DNA from: Phytobacter palmae
GTDB taxonomy: Bacteria > Pseudomonadota > Gammaproteobacteria > Enterobacterales > Enterobacteriaceae
Reading direction: 5' to 3'
Assembly: GCA_900112785.1 (NCBI GenBank)
Contig: FONB01000009.1
Coordinates: 1 to 64,000, forward strand
DNA: 64,000 nt
Position numbers and translations under genes: made by a program. The notes beneath the pieces are model-generated. The model did no database searches, was not told where the DNA came from, and was given only the letters and a program-made list of their open reading frames with translations. This document shows positions 29,779-42,710 of the stretch, one piece after another; the stretch's first letter is position 1, and each line of letters opens with the position of its first letter.

Positions 29779-30414
29779 TTGGCTACCAGCGAGCGTCGCA
29801 TTGTTTTTTTTGATCTTGATGGCACCTTACATCAGCAGGATATGTTCGGCACATTCCTGCGCTACGTGTTACGCCATCACCCTCTGAATGCCTTGCTGGT
29901 TCTGCCTTTACTGCCCGTTATTGGCGTCGCCCTGTTAGTTAAAGGGCGCGCCGCACGCTGGCCAATGAGTCTGCTGTTATGGGGATGTACTTTCGGTCAC
30001 AGCGAAACCCACCTAAAGCGGCTTGAGCAGAAGTTTGCTACCTGGTTTCGCGGCCATGTCACGGCATTTCCGGTGGTGCAAGAACGGCTCACTAACTACC
30101 TGCTGGCCTCTGATGCTGATATCTGGCTTATCACCGGTTCGCCGCAGCCGCTGGTAGAACAGGTCTATTTTGATACCCCCTGGCTGCCGCGAGTGAACAT
30201 TATTGCCAGCCAAATCGAACGCCGCTACGGTGGGTGGGTGCTCACACTGCGCTGTCTGGGCCATGAAAAGGTCGCTCAACTTGAGCGCAAAATTGGCACG
30301 CCGCTGCGTCTGTACAGTGGTTATAGCGACAGCAAGCAGGACAACCCGCTGCTCTATTTTTGCCAGCATCGCTGGCGGGTGACGCCGCGTGGACAGCTCC
30401 AGCAACTGGAATGA
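29779..30414 (+). CDS. pgpC: phosphatidylglycerophosphatase C
   Basis: HAD-family phosphatase (K-12 YfhB) that makes phosphatidylglycerol from phosphatidylglycerophosphate in the inner membrane. It is 211 aa, as in K-12. The start is TTG at 29779 with GAGGAG upstream; it gives MATSERRIVFFDLDGTL. The HAD motif I DLDGT is at residues 12-16, motif II in LITGSPQPL and motif III in the YSDSKQDNPLL region. A hydrophobic segment (LNALLVLPLLPVIGVALLV) anchors it. The stop of the preceding gene is 3 bases away. Confidence 0.93.
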   Translation: MATSERRIVFFDLDGTLHQQDMFGTFLRYVLRHHPLNALLVLPLLPVIGVALLVKGRAARWPMSLLLWGCTFGHSETHLKRLEQKFATWFRGHVTAFPVVQERLTNYLLASDADIWLITGSPQPLVEQVYFDTPWLPRVNIIASQIERRYGGWVLTLRCLGHEKVAQLERKIGTPLRLYSGYSDSKQDNPLLYFCQHRWRVTPRGQLQQLE

Positions 30415-30461
30415 GCGTGTGCAACACATAACGGCTGTGTATAATGCGCCCCGCTTGTTAA

Positions 30462-32532
<2,071 letters not shown>

Positions 32533-32697
32533 TTAGTTAATTCTCTGCGCCGTGCGATGCCTCAATAAATAGCCGCCATAAATACAAGGGTGTTTACCGG
32601 TCGTTGAGCGGCATTTTGCGCAACAAAACGTCAGTTGGCAACTAATTAGCGAAGCCGCTAAGGTTTGCTGCTAAATGGCACACATGATTTTATTTCG

Positions 32698-32736
32698 ACG
32701 CAAACGGTTTCGTCACCGCTCAGGATTCTCTATAAT
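32698..32736 (+). promoter_or_regulatory. purL promoter with PurR operator
   Basis: ACGCAAACGGTTTCGT at 32698-32713 matches the PurR consensus at 15 of 16 positions. It overlaps the place of the -35 element. TATAAT lies at 32731-32736, 17 bases further on. Binding of PurR with a purine corepressor would block the polymerase, as at other pur promoters. Confidence 0.92.
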
Positions 32737-32788
32737 GACGCCCGTTTTCCCCCTGATGCACACTTAAAGCTTCGAAGACGAGAGACTT

Positions 32789-35700
32789 ATGATGGAAATT
32801 CTGCGTGGTTCGCCTGCACTGTCCGCATTTCGTATCAACAAACTGCTGGCGCGTTTTCAGGCAGCCCGGCTCCCGGTGAGCAATATTTACGCTGAGTATG
32901 TCCATTTTGCCGATGTGAACGATCGGCTGAACGAGGAAGAGCTCACGCGGCTGCAACGCCTGCTGAAATATGGTCCGAACTTAAGCAGCCATACCCCGTC
33001 CGGAAAATTACTTCTCGTTACGCCCCGTCCTGGCACCATCTCCCCCTGGTCTTCTAAAGCAACGGATATCGCGCACAATTGCGACCTTGGCAAAATCAAT
33101 CGCCTGGAGCGCGGTGTAGCGTACTACGTCGACGCCCCGACCCTGACAGAAGAGCAATGGGCAAGCGTGGCGGCTGAACTGCATGACCGCATGATGGAGA
33201 CCGTATTTACCGCCGAAGCGGATGCAGCACGTCTGTTTGAACATCATCAGCCTGCGCCGGTGCAAAGTGTGGATCTGTTGGGCGAAGGGCGCCAGGCGCT
33301 GATTGACGCTAACGTGCGTCTCGGTCTGGCACTGGCGGAAGACGAAATTGACTATCTGCAGGATGCGTTTAGCCGTCTTGGACGCAACCCGAATGATATC
33401 GAACTTTACATGTTTGCTCAGGCGAACTCCGAACACTGCCGTCATAAAATTTTTAACGCCGACTGGGTGATTGACGGCGAACAGCAACCAAAGTCGCTGT
33501 TCAAAATGATCAAAAATACCTTCGAGAAAACCCCGGACTATGTGCTGTCTGCCTATAAAGACAACGCGGCGGTGATGGAAGGTTCTGAGGTCGGGCGTTT
33601 CTTCGCCGACCACGAGAATGGTCGCTATGACTTCCATCAGGAAGCGGCGCACATTCTGATGAAAGTGGAAACCCATAACCACCCGACAGCGATTTCTCCG
33701 TGGCCGGGCGCAGCAACGGGTTCCGGTGGTGAAATTCGTGATGAAGGGGCGACCGGACGCGGCGCGAAGCCAAAAGCAGGCCTGGTGGGCTTCTCCGTTT
33801 CTAACCTGCGTATTCCGGGGTTTGAGCAGCCATGGGAAGAAGATTTCGGTAAACCGGAGCGCATCGTTTCCGCGCTGGATATCATGACCGAAGGCCCGCT
33901 GGGTGGCGCGGCGTTTAACAACGAATTTGGCCGTCCTGCACTGACCGGTTACTTCCGTACTTACGAAGAGAAAGTAAACAGCCACAATGGTGAAGAGCTG
34001 CGTGGCTACCACAAACCGATCATGCTGGCAGGCGGGATCGGCAACATCCGCGCCGATCATGTCCAGAAAGGCGAGATCACCGTTGGCGCGAAACTGATCG
34101 TACTTGGCGGCCCGGCGATGAACATCGGTCTGGGCGGTGGCGCTGCCTCCTCCATGGCTTCCGGTCAGTCTGACGCGGACCTCGATTTCGCCTCCGTTCA
34201 GCGTGACAACCCGGAAATGGAACGTCGTTGTCAGGAGGTGATTGACCGTTGCTGGCAATTGGGCGATGCCAACCCGATTCAGTTTATCCATGACGTCGGT
34301 GCGGGCGGCCTGTCTAACGCCATGCCGGAACTGGTGAGCGATGGCGGACGCGGCGGTAAATTCCAGCTGCGCGATATCCTGAGCGACGAGCCGGGTATGA
34401 GTCCGCTGGAAATCTGGTGTAACGAATCCCAGGAACGCTATGTCCTGTCCGTTGCGGCCGATCAATTACCGCTGTTTGATGAACTTTGCCGCCGTGAACG
34501 CGCCCCGTACGCGGTAATTGGTGAAGCCGTGGCAGAGCAACATCTGACCATGAGTGACAGCCACTTCGACAACCAGCCGATCGATTTGCCGCTGGATGTG
34601 CTGCTGGGTAAAACCCCGAAAATGACCCGCGACGTGCAGGCACGTAAAGCTGCCGGAGAGGCTATCGATTCACGCAATATTTCCATTGCCGACGCGGTAA
34701 ATCGCGTACTGCATCTGCCCGCCGTCGCTGAAAAAACCTTCCTGGTGACCATCGGCGACCGTACCGTAACCGGTATGGTGTCGCGCGATCAGATGGTCGG
34801 TCCGTGGCAGGTGCCTGTTGCTAACTGTGCGGTGACCACCGCCAGCCTGGACAGCTACTATGGTGAAGCGATGTCTATCGGCGAGCGTGCTCCGGTCGCC
34901 CTGCTGGACTTCGCGGCCTCCGCCCGACTGGCAGTTGGTGAGTCCCTGACCAACATGGCGGCAACGCAAATCGGCGAACTCAACCGCATCAAGCTCTCGG
35001 CAAACTGGATGGCCGCGGCTGGTCATCCGGGCGAAGACGCCGGTTTGTACGACGCGGTGAAAGCCGTGGGTGAAGAGCTCTGCCCGGCGCTGGGCCTGAC
35101 CATTCCGGTGGGTAAAGACTCCATGTCGATGAAAACCCGCTGGCAGGAAGGTAACGAGCAGCGCGAGATGACCTCGCCGCTGTCGCTGGTAATCACCGCC
35201 TTTGCCCGTGTGGAAGATGTGCGTCGCACCGTGACACCGCAGCTCTCTACCGAAGACAATGCCCTGCTGTTGATTGATCTGGGTAAAGGCCACAACGCGC
35301 TGGGCGCAACCGCGCTGGCGCAGGTTTACCGCCAGTTGGGTGATAAAACTGCCGATGTGCGTGATGTACAGCAACTGAAAGGCTTCTGGGATGCGATGCA
35401 GGCGCTGGTGGCTGATGGCAAACTGCTGGCCTGGCATGACCGTTCCGACGGCGGTCTGCTGGTGACGCTGGCCGAAATGGCGTTTGCCGGTCACTGCGGT
35501 GTGAATGTGGATATTGCGACCCTGGGGAATGATCATCTGGCAGCGCTGTTTAACGAAGAGCTGGGTGGCGTTATTCAGGTTCGTGCAGCGGACCGCGAAG
35601 CGGTGGAAGCCCTGCTGGCCTCTCATGGTCTGGCGGATTGCGTTCACTACCTTGGCCAGGCCACGGCGAGCGATCGTTTTGTGGTTGAAGCCGCAGGTCA

Positions 35701-36676
35701 GACCGTGTTCAGCGAAAGCCGTACCACCCTGCGTATGTGGTGGGCCGAGACTACCTGGCAGATGCAGCGTCTGCGTGACAACCCGGAATGTGCTGACGAA
35801 GAGCATCAGGCGAAAGCCAACGATAACGATCCGGGTCTGAACGTGAAACTGTCGTTTGATATCAATGAAGATATCGCGGCGCCATATATCGCAACCGGCG
35901 CGCGCCCGAAAGTGGCGGTGCTGCGCGAGCAGGGCGTTAACTCCCACGTGGAGATGGCGGCGGCGTTTTACCGCGCAGGCTTCGATGCCATTGATGTGCA
36001 TATGAGTGACCTGCTGGCTGGGCGTACTGGTCTGGAAGATTTCCAGGCGCTGGTTGCCTGTGGTGGCTTCTCTTATGGCGACGTGCTGGGAGCGGGTGAA
36101 GGCTGGGCAAAATCGATTCTGTTCAATAACCGCGTGCGTGATGAGTTTGAAACCTTCTTCCACCGTCCGCAGACGCTGGCGCTGGGCGTGTGTAACGGCT
36201 GCCAGATGATGTCTAACCTGCGTGAACTGGTGCCGGGCAGCGAACTGTGGCCACGCTTTGTGCGTAACCACTCTGACCGCTTCGAAGCGCGTTTCAGTCT
36301 CGTTGAAGTCACCCAAAGCCCGTCGCTGCTGTTGCAGGGGATGGTCGGTTCACAAATGCCTATCGCGGTTTCCCACGGTGAAGGTCGTGTAGAAGTGCGT
36401 GATGATGCCCATCTGGCTCAACTCGAAAGCAAAGGCCTGGTGGCGCTGCGTTTTGTCGATAACTTCGGCAAAGTGACCCAGACCTACCCGGCTAACCCGA
36501 ACGGTTCGCCAAACGGTATTACCGCGGTAACCAACGAAAGCGGTCGCGTGACGCTGATGATGCCGCATCCGGAACGTGTATTCCGTACGGTTTCTAACTC
36601 TTGGCATCCGGAAAACTGGGGCGAGGATAGTCCGTGGATGCGCATTTTCCGCAACGCGCGTAAGCAGTTAGGCTAA
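32789..36676 (+). CDS. purL: phosphoribosylformylglycinamidine synthase
   Basis: Large single-chain FGAM synthase of purine synthesis: it converts FGAR, ATP and glutamine to FGAM. At 1295 aa it is the K-12 length. The order is an N-terminal PurS-like domain, a linker, two AIRS-like ATP-binding halves ([18 protein letters not shown] and [13 protein letters not shown] are typical) and a C-terminal class I glutamine amidotransferase. The nucleophile cysteine lies in [10 protein letters not shown] near residue 1135 and the His/Glu pair in [10 protein letters not shown]. The start [12 protein letters not shown] is as in K-12. It stands alone with its own promoter and terminator. Confidence 0.97.
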   Translation: MMEILRGSPALSAFRINKLLARFQAARLPVSNIYAEYVHFADVNDRLNEEELTRLQRLLKYGPNLSSHTPSGKLLLVTPRPGTISPWSSKATDIAHNCDLGKINRLERGVAYYVDAPTLTEEQWASVAAELHDRMMETVFTAEADAARLFEHHQPAPVQSVDLLGEGRQALIDANVRLGLALAEDEIDYLQDAFSRLGRNPNDIELYMFAQANSEHCRHKIFNADWVIDGEQQPKSLFKMIKNTFEKTPDYVLSAYKDNAAVMEGSEVGRFFADHENGRYDFHQEAAHILMKVETHNHPTAISPWPGAATGSGGEIRDEGATGRGAKPKAGLVGFSVSNLRIPGFEQPWEEDFGKPERIVSALDIMTEGPLGGAAFNNEFGRPALTGYFRTYEEKVNSHNGEELRGYHKPIMLAGGIGNIRADHVQKGEITVGAKLIVLGGPAMNIGLGGGAASSMASGQSDADLDFASVQRDNPEMERRCQEVIDRCWQLGDANPIQFIHDVGAGGLSNAMPELVSDGGRGGKFQLRDILSDEPGMSPLEIWCNESQERYVLSVAADQLPLFDELCRRERAPYAVIGEAVAEQHLTMSDSHFDNQPIDLPLDVLLGKTPKMTRDVQARKAAGEAIDSRNISIADAVNRVLHLPAVAEKTFLVTIGDRTVTGMVSRDQMVGPWQVPVANCAVTTASLDSYYGEAMSIGERAPVALLDFAASARLAVGESLTNMAATQIGELNRIKLSANWMAAAGHPGEDAGLYDAVKAVGEELCPALGLTIPVGKDSMSMKTRWQEGNEQREMTSPLSLVITAFARVEDVRRTVTPQLSTEDNALLLIDLGKGHNALGATALAQVYRQLGDKTADVRDVQQLKGFWDAMQALVADGKLLAWHDRSDGGLLVTLAEMAFAGHCGVNVDIATLGNDHLAALFNEELGGVIQVRAADREAVEALLASHGLADCVHYLGQATASDRFVVEAAGQTVFSESRTTLRMWWAETTWQMQRLRDNPECADEEHQAKANDNDPGLNVKLSFDINEDIAAPYIATGARPKVAVLREQGVNSHVEMAAAFYRAGFDAIDVHMSDLLAGRTGLEDFQALVACGGFSYGDVLGAGEGWAKSILFNNRVRDEFETFFHRPQTLALGVCNGCQMMSNLRELVPGSELWPRFVRNHSDRFEARFSLVEVTQSPSLLLQGMVGSQMPIAVSHGEGRVEVRDDAHLAQLESKGLVALRFVDNFGKVTQTYPANPNGSPNGITAVTNESGRVTLMMPHPERVFRTVSNSWHPENWGEDSPWMRIFRNARKQLG

Positions 36677-36706
36677 CTTACCGCTACTGATTGATCTGAC
36701 ATATGA

Positions 36707-36736
36707 AAAGCTCTCCTGATGGGGAGCTTTTTTTAT
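36707..36736 (+). terminator. terminator after purL
   Basis: AAGCTCTCC-TGAT-GGGGAGCTT, with one G-T wobble, is followed by TTTTT and lies 31 bases after the purL stop. Confidence 0.9.
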
Positions 36737-36759
36737 TTGTGACGCCCCGCATGAACATG

Positions 36760-36873
36760 TGTCGGGAAAGTGCGACAAAGCTACAGTTATGATGTCTCCA
36801 AATGGAGACACTTAAGTGGTTGATTTATATAGATGATGGGCTGGAGTGCACAGGGTGTTGCTAATCGGAGACA
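36760..36873 (+). promoter_or_regulatory. three GlrR binding sites upstream of glmY
   Basis: The GlrR consensus TGTC-N10-GACA occurs exactly at 36760-36777 and 36793-36810, and with one change (TGTT) at 36856-36873. All three lie 90-230 bp upstream of the sigma-54 promoter, the normal range for an enhancer. They link the glrK-glrR two-component system to its main known target. Confidence 0.9.
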
Positions 36874-36962
36874 CTTAGCGTGAAAATCATTCAACCACTA
36901 TCTAATACTTTTTAATGATAAATTGCATGTATTTCAGTTGGTTAATATTTTGTTTTGCGTTT

Positions 36963-36978
36963 TGGCATAAGTGTTGCA
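36963..36978 (+). promoter_or_regulatory. sigma-54 promoter of glmY
   Basis: TGGCAT-N5-TTGCA fits the -24/-12 consensus of sigma-54 (TGGCAC-N5-TTGCA) with one mismatch. It lies 12 bases before the GlmY 5' end. In E. coli a sigma-70 promoter overlaps this site. Confidence 0.9.
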
Positions 36979-36989
36979 TAATAATAACC

Positions 36990-37177
36990 AGTGGCTCATT
37001 CACCCTCTTATGTCAGCCCCTTCGGGACGTGCTACATAAACTTCGAATGACGCACTTAAAGGTGCCTGCCGTCCAACTGCTGATAAAAGTTCGCTTTTTC
37101 AGATATCGGGCGAAACGTCGAGTTAGGCACCGCCTAATTTCAAAACAAAGCCGGGTTTATACCCGGCTTTGTTTTTT
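36990..37177 (+). ncRNA. glmY: small regulatory RNA GlmY
   Basis: Homologue of E. coli GlmY, which traps the adaptor RapZ so that GlmZ can activate glmS translation when glucosamine 6-phosphate is low. The 5' end AGTGGCTCATTCACC and the inner segment GCCCCTTCGGGACGTGC are as in E. coli. The region ends in a strong terminator, ACAAAGCCGGGT/ACCCGGCTTTGT plus six T. It lies between purL and glrK, the same place as in K-12. Confidence 0.95.
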
Positions 37178-37242
37178 CTGGCTTCCCCGTAGCACATTAC
37201 TCAGCTAGCATCCTGTTAAACCCGATTTGCGAGAGTATTGCG

Positions 37243-38679
37243 TTGAAACGCTGGCCCATTTTTCCCCGCTCCCTACGCCAGGTCGTTATGATGGCGTTCT
37301 TACTGATCTTACTGCCTTTATTGGTGCTTGCCTGGCAGGCATGGCAAAGCCTGAATGCCCTCAGCGCTCAGGCGGCACAAACGAACCGAACCACACTTAT
37401 CGATGCGCGACGTAGCGAGGCGATGACCAATGCCGCGCTTGAGATGGAACGCAGTTACCGTCAGTACTGTGTGCTGGACGATTCAACCCTGGCAAAGGTG
37501 TATCAGAGCCAACGTAAACGCTATAGCGAGATGCTGGACGCGCATGCCGGGGTGTTGCCGGATGAAAAACTCTACCAGGCGTTGCGTCAGGATCTGAACG
37601 ATCTCGCGCAGTTACAGTGCAAAAACAGTGGCCCTGGCGCAGAGGCCTCCGCGCGGCTCGAAGCTTTTGCAGCGGCAAATACTGAGATGGTGCAGTCAAC
37701 ACGGCAGGTAGTGTTCTCCCGCGGCCAGCAGTTGCAGCAGGAAATTGCCGAGCGCGGTCAGTTCTTCGGCTGGCAGGCACTGGTGCTGTTTCTGCTTAGT
37801 CTGGCTATGGTACTGCTGTTTACGCGGATGATTATCGGCCCGGTGAAGGGTATTGAACGGATGATCAACCGGTTAGGGGAAGGGCGCTCGCTTGGGCATA
37901 CGGTTGTCTTTAAAGGTCCGCGTGAGTTGCGCTACGTAGGGGAGCGCATCATCTGGCTGAGCGAACGTCTTTCCTGGCTCGAATCACAGCGTCATCAATT
38001 TTTACGCCATATCTCTCATGAGCTGAAAACTCCGCTGGCAAGTATGCGTGAAGGAACCGAACTGCTTGCCGATCAGGTCGTCGGCCCATTAACGGCGGAG
38101 CAGAAAGAGGTGGTGGCTATCCTTGATGACAGCAGCCGTAATCTGCAAAAACTGATTGAACAGTTACTCGATTACAACCGGAAACTGGCGGATGGCGCGG
38201 TTGAGCTGGAAGACGTGGAGATCGAGCCGCTGGTGGATATGGTTCTTACCGCTCATAGTTTGCCCGCGCGAGCTAAAATGATGCATACCGAGGTTGTGCT
38301 GGATGCGGCTTCTTGCTGGTCTGAGCCGATGCTGTTGATGAGCGTGCTGGATAATCTTTATTCGAACGCGGTGCACTATGGGGCTGAATCCGGTAACATT
38401 TATATTCACAGTTATCTTGCAGGCTCGCGGCTGCGTATTGAGGTATCCAATACCGGTACGCCGATACCTGAGGCGGAACGCAGTATGATTTTTGAACCCT
38501 TTTTCCAGGGGAGCCATCAGCGAAAAGGCGCGGTGAAGGGGAGTGGTCTTGGGTTAAGTATCGCCAGAGACTGCATTCGCCGTATGCACGGTGAGTTGCA
38601 TCTGGTGGACGTCGATCATGCAGATGTCTGTTTTCGCATTGAGCTACCGCTTAATGCGTCGGAAAAATCTAACAAATGA
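37243..38679 (+). CDS. glrK: sensor histidine kinase GlrK
   Basis: Inner-membrane kinase (YfhK, also QseE) of 478 aa that phosphorylates GlrR. The start is TTG at 37243, giving MKRWPIFPRSLRQ as in K-12. Two transmembrane helices (about residues 17-35 and 178-196) enclose a periplasmic sensor; a HAMP linker and a HisKA domain with phospho-acceptor His259 in HISHELKTP follow. The ATPase domain has DNLYSNAVHYG, FEPFFQG and GSGLGLSIARD. It begins glrK-qseG-glrR, downstream of GlmY. Confidence 0.95.
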   Translation: MKRWPIFPRSLRQVVMMAFLLILLPLLVLAWQAWQSLNALSAQAAQTNRTTLIDARRSEAMTNAALEMERSYRQYCVLDDSTLAKVYQSQRKRYSEMLDAHAGVLPDEKLYQALRQDLNDLAQLQCKNSGPGAEASARLEAFAAANTEMVQSTRQVVFSRGQQLQQEIAERGQFFGWQALVLFLLSLAMVLLFTRMIIGPVKGIERMINRLGEGRSLGHTVVFKGPRELRYVGERIIWLSERLSWLESQRHQFLRHISHELKTPLASMREGTELLADQVVGPLTAEQKEVVAILDDSSRNLQKLIEQLLDYNRKLADGAVELEDVEIEPLVDMVLTAHSLPARAKMMHTEVVLDAASCWSEPMLLMSVLDNLYSNAVHYGAESGNIYIHSYLAGSRLRIEVSNTGTPIPEAERSMIFEPFFQGSHQRKGAVKGSGLGLSIARDCIRRMHGELHLVDVDHADVCFRIELPLNASEKSNK

Positions 38680-39410
38680 AGCGAAATCAGGTGAGTATGT
38701 CGCACGTTTTTTCCCGCGTGGCTGGCGCGGTGTTGTTGCCTAAAAAAATGCTTCGTGCATTACCCTGCCTGCTGCTGGCAGGTTGTGTATCCCAGACGCC
38801 TGAGCATGCTGTACATGAACAATTTGAAGAGCAACTCCCGGAACATCAACTGGCCGATTTCCTGCTCACGGATTGTGGCAATATCTGGTCATTAACTGGC
38901 CAGGCTTTCGATACCAACCCGTTATTCTGGCTGCGCAGTATGGATTGCGCCGGACGGCTGGCGCCAGCAGAAGCGCGTGCTGAGGCTCGCGCCTGGCCCG
39001 ACGATACATGGCAGGACGCCTTCAGGCGCGGCATTTTGCTGTCGAGTGCGAAAATTACTCCACTGGAACGGCGTGAGAATATCACGCGTCTTGATGTGTT
39101 AAGCCCGAAAATTCCCGCACCTGTCCGTCCGCTTTATCAGCTCTGGCGTGACGGTCAAACATCACAGCTCCAACTGGCGGAAGAGCGTGGCCGCTATGGC
39201 AAACTCCAGCAATCGACGGATGCCGAGCTGGATACGCTGCGTCAGCAGCAACAATTCCTGCGTGAGCAACTGGAAACGACCACGCGCAAACTGGAAAACC
39301 TGACCGATATAGAACGCCGGCTCTCCAGCCGCAAACCGGCAGGCAATGATCTACCGGATAGCGCACGCCCCACAAGGAACGAAACGAAACAAGAGGACGC
39401 GAAACCATGA
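38676..39410 (+). CDS. qseG: QseG family outer-membrane lipoprotein
   Basis: Lipoprotein of 244 aa between the kinase and the response regulator. In E. coli QseG is needed for full GlrK signalling. A hydrophobic region ends in the lipobox LLAGC, so the mature protein starts at Cys37 by this start. The C-terminal half is a coiled coil (LDTLRQQQQFLREQLETTTR) ending in a charged, probably disordered tail. The ATG at 38676 overlaps the glrK stop; K-12 suggests a start at 38697 (MSHVFSR) or nearby, but its ribosome site would be very close. It overlaps glrR by 4 bases. Confidence 0.88.
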   Translation: MKRNQVSMSHVFSRVAGAVLLPKKMLRALPCLLLAGCVSQTPEHAVHEQFEEQLPEHQLADFLLTDCGNIWSLTGQAFDTNPLFWLRSMDCAGRLAPAEARAEARAWPDDTWQDAFRRGILLSSAKITPLERRENITRLDVLSPKIPAPVRPLYQLWRDGQTSQLQLAEERGRYGKLQQSTDAELDTLRQQQQFLREQLETTTRKLENLTDIERRLSSRKPAGNDLPDSARPTRNETKQEDAKP

Positions 39411-40744
39411 CCAGCCGAAAACCTGCCCATCTGCTGCTGGTGGATGACGATCCGGGCCTGTTAAAACTGCTCGGTTTGCGCCTGACCAGTGAAGGATACA
39501 GCATCGTCACCGCCGAGAGCGGGCAGGAGGGGCTTCGCGTTCTGGCTCGTGAGAAAGTTGACCTGGTCATAAGCGACCTGCGCATGGATGAGATGGACGG
39601 GATGCAGCTGTTCACTGAGATCCAGAAGGTGCAGCCGGGTATGCCCGTTATCATTCTCACCGCGCACGGTTCCATTCCGGATGCCGTCGCCGCGACGCAG
39701 CAGGGGGTATTCAGCTTCCTGACAAAACCAGTTGATAAAGATGCGTTATACAAGGCGATTGATGAGGCGCTTGAGCACTCTGCGCCCGCCTCAGACGATC
39801 AATGGCGCGATACGATCATTACCCGCAGCCCGGTCATGCTGCGCCTGCTTGAGCAGGCAAGAATGGTGGCACAGTCTGATGTCAGCGTGCTGATTAATGG
39901 CCAGAGCGGAACGGGGAAAGAGATCCTGGCGCAGGCGATCCATAATGCCAGCCCGCGCAGTAAAAATGCTTTTATCGCTATCAACTGTGGCGCGTTACCG
40001 GAGCAGTTGCTGGAATCTGAACTCTTTGGCCATGCGCGCGGTGCCTTTACCGGCGCGGTCAGCAGTCGTGAAGGTCTCTTCCAGGCGGCAGAAGGCGGTA
40101 CGCTGTTTCTTGATGAAATCGGCGATATGCCCATTCCACTGCAGGTTAAACTACTGCGCGTGTTGCAGGAACGCAAAGTCCGGCCGCTTGGCAGCAACCG
40201 TGACATCGATATCAATGTGCGGATTATCTCCGCGACACACCGCGATCTGCCCAAAGCGATGGCGCGCGGTGAGTTTCGTGAAGATCTCTTTTATCGCCTG
40301 AATGTGGTTAACCTCAAAATCCCTGCCCTGGCCGAACGTGCGGAGGATATCCCGTTGCTGGCCAACCATCTGCTGCGCCAGGCGGCTGACAGGCATAAAC
40401 CGTTTGTGCGCGCTTTTTCTACCGATGCGATGAAACGGCTGATGACCGCAGGCTGGCCGGGTAACGTGCGTCAACTGGTCAATGTCATTGAGCAATGCGT
40501 AGCGCTGACCTCATCGCCGGTGATCAGCGACGCGCTGGTGGAGCAGGCCCTGGAAGGGGAGAACACAGCCCTGCCAACGTTTGTGGAAGCGCGAAATCAA
40601 TTTGAGCTCAATTACCTGCGCAAGCTGCTGCAAATCACCAAAGGTAACGTCACCCATGCGGCGAGAATGGCCGGGCGCAACCGCACTGAATTTTACAAAT
40701 TGCTCTCGCGCCATGAACTCGATGCCAACGACTTTAAAGAGTAA
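39407..40744 (+). CDS. glrR: response regulator GlrR
   Basis: Sigma-54-dependent activator of 445 aa (K-12 444). It has a receiver domain with phosphorylated Asp57 in VISDLRMDEMDG, an AAA+ domain with Walker A GQSGTGKE (165-172) and the sigma-54-contact loop GAFTGA (212-217), and a C-terminal FIS-like helix-turn-helix (GNVTHAARMAGRNRTEFYKL). It binds the three GlrR sites in front of glmY in this window. It overlaps qseG by 4 bases and is followed by glnB after 74 bp. Confidence 0.96.
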   Translation: MTSRKPAHLLLVDDDPGLLKLLGLRLTSEGYSIVTAESGQEGLRVLAREKVDLVISDLRMDEMDGMQLFTEIQKVQPGMPVIILTAHGSIPDAVAATQQGVFSFLTKPVDKDALYKAIDEALEHSAPASDDQWRDTIITRSPVMLRLLEQARMVAQSDVSVLINGQSGTGKEILAQAIHNASPRSKNAFIAINCGALPEQLLESELFGHARGAFTGAVSSREGLFQAAEGGTLFLDEIGDMPIPLQVKLLRVLQERKVRPLGSNRDIDINVRIISATHRDLPKAMARGEFREDLFYRLNVVNLKIPALAERAEDIPLLANHLLRQAADRHKPFVRAFSTDAMKRLMTAGWPGNVRQLVNVIEQCVALTSSPVISDALVEQALEGENTALPTFVEARNQFELNYLRKLLQITKGNVTHAARMAGRNRTEFYKLLSRHELDANDFKE

Positions 40745-40809
40745 TGGCGTAGCGAATATGGTAGTGTGAGCAACCGATTACGAAGTAGCTCACTGGCAAG
40801 CGTTTTTAA

Positions 40810-41157
<348 letters not shown>

Positions 41158-41164
41158 TTTTCGT

Positions 41165-41185
41165 CCTCACCCCCCGCGGGGTGAG
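41165..41185. terminator. hairpin between glnB and hmp
   Basis: CCTCACCCC/GGGGTGAGG forms a 9-bp stem in the convergent gap. Neither side has a T tract, so it may act as an mRNA end barrier for both genes rather than a classic terminator. Confidence 0.55.
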
Positions 41186-41201
41186 GCTATTCTCCCGGTC
41201 T

Positions 41202-42392
41202 TTACAACACTTTGTGCGGGCCAAAGCATTCGTAATGAATGTTCTCTGACTTTATCCCCAGCCCGACCAGTTGTTTCGCGGCAAACTGCATAAACGCCAC
41301 CGGGCCGCAGAGATAGAACTGCATGGCCGGATCGCTGAATGCCGACTCCAGCTTACTCAGCTCCATCAGTCCTTCACTGTCAAAGGCCTGCGCCTGTTTA
41401 TCTAAATGGGTTGGCGCGCGGTACCAGACATGCGAAGTGACGCGCGGCAGTTTGCTGCTCAGGGTTTTCACCTCGCTGGCGAAGGCGTGAACGTCGCCAT
41501 TTTCCGCTGCATGGAACCAGTTTACCTGCGCTTTATGTCCTGCTCTGGCGAGCGTATCCAGCATCGCCAGCATCGGGGTCTGACCAACGCCTGCGGAGAT
41601 GAGCGTAACCGGGGCATTGTTCCCGACATCCATAAAGAAATCGCCTGCTGGAGCTGCCAGATGTACCACATCACCGACTTGCGCGCGCTGATGCAGCCAG
41701 GTTGATACCTGCCCGCGGTCTTCGCGTTTTACCGCAATACGATAATGCTTACCGTCAGGGGCGTGGGTCAGGGAGTACTGGCGAATTTCCTGCCAGACAA
41801 ACTCTTCCGGTTTCAGCCAGATGCCGATGTATTGCCCAGGTTGGAAATCAGCCACGGGCTGCCCATCCACAGGGGAGAATACAAAGCTGGTGATTAACGC
41901 GCTTTGTTCGGTTTTTTCCACCAGACGAAACGGGCGCGTCCCTTCCCAGCCGCCCGCTTTGCGCGCATTTTCATTATACAGTTGCGCTTCCCGCTGGATG
42001 AAAACACCGGCGAGCACGCCATAGGCTTTACCCCATGCGTCAAGAACGTCCTGCCCTGGGCTGAACATCTCATCAAGGGTGGCCAGTAAGTGATGGCCGA
42101 CAATATCGTACTGCGCAGGCTGGATCTGAAAACTGGTGTGTTTTTGGGCAATCTTTTCGACCGCAGGCAATAACGCGGCGAGGTTATCAAGGTTACTTGC
42201 GTAGGCTGCGATGGCGTTAAACAAGGCTTCGCGCTGATCGCCGTTACGCTGATTGCTCATATTGAAAATATCTTTGAGTTCCGGATTGTGCGTAAACATC
42301 CGGTCATAAAAATGGGCGGTCAATTTTGGACCGGTTTCCAGCAGCAGGGGAATGGTGGCTTTCACCGTTGCGATGGTTTGAACGTCAAGCAT
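41202..42392 (-). CDS. hmp: flavohemoprotein, nitric oxide dioxygenase
   Basis: Converts nitric oxide to nitrate with oxygen and NAD(P)H, protecting against nitrosative stress. It is 396 aa, as in K-12. The N-terminal globin domain has the distal region FYDRMF and the proximal haem histidine (about His85) in [21 protein letters not shown]; the FAD domain has RQYSLTHAP; the NAD domain has [14 protein letters not shown] and [11 protein letters not shown]. It is convergent with glnB, and an NsrR operator sits just upstream. Confidence 0.97.
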   Translation of the reverse strand: MLDVQTIATVKATIPLLLETGPKLTAHFYDRMFTHNPELKDIFNMSNQRNGDQREALFNAIAAYASNLDNLAALLPAVEKIAQKHTSFQIQPAQYDIVGHHLLATLDEMFSPGQDVLDAWGKAYGVLAGVFIQREAQLYNENARKAGGWEGTRPFRLVEKTEQSALITSFVFSPVDGQPVADFQPGQYIGIWLKPEEFVWQEIRQYSLTHAPDGKHYRIAVKREDRGQVSTWLHQRAQVGDVVHLAAPAGDFFMDVGNNAPVTLISAGVGQTPMLAMLDTLARAGHKAQVNWFHAAENGDVHAFASEVKTLSSKLPRVTSHVWYRAPTHLDKQAQAFDSEGLMELSKLESAFSDPAMQFYLCGPVAFMQFAAKQLVGLGIKSENIHYECFGPHKVL

Positions 42393-42417
42393 GGCGGCTT
42401 CCTGTTTGGTTATCTAT

Positions 42418-42440
42418 AAGATGTATTTTAAATGCATCTT
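42418..42440. promoter_or_regulatory. NsrR operator of hmp
   Basis: AAGATG-TATTTTAAATG-CATCTT is a 23-bp near-perfect palindrome that fits the NsrR consensus (two AAGATGCATTT half-sites). It lies 25 bases upstream of the hmp start codon and should repress hmp until nitric oxide inactivates NsrR. Confidence 0.92.
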
Positions 42441-42498
42441 ATAGTCGCGAAAGCGGTGTTGTAAAGGGGGGAGCGGCTGTCACAAGGAATTTCAAACG

Positions 42499-42643
42499 TG
42501 AAGAAGTTGCATCACAAACGTGAAAAGAATTCCATTGCAACGGTAAAGCGCATTATCTCTCAAACCCTTGCCTGGCGCGGAGCCAATCGTTTGCGTAAAA
42601 ACCTTTGTCAAGACCTGTTATCGCGATATGAATCAGTTATACT
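42499..42643 (+). promoter_or_regulatory. glyA control region
   Basis: Two MetR-like half-conserved palindromes, TGAA-N5-TGCA at 42499-42511 and TGAA-N5-TTCC at 42521-42533 (consensus TGAA-N5-TTCA), precede a PurR-like box at 42581-42596 that matches 12 of 16 positions. TTGTCA at 42605 and TATACT at 42638-42643 are the likely promoter parts. This order of MetR, PurR and promoter is that known for E. coli glyA. Confidence 0.7.
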
Positions 42644-42710
42644 GTGAGCCGTCACCCAAAACGGGCCCTCAATTTGAGTTGCTTTATTGTTAGCTGAGCA
42701 GGAGATGCGG

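Noticed and set aside
33008..36316. Long minus-strand frames opposite purL
   Set aside because: Antisense frames are common opposite long GC-rich genes; they show no domain and PurL is complete on the plus strand.
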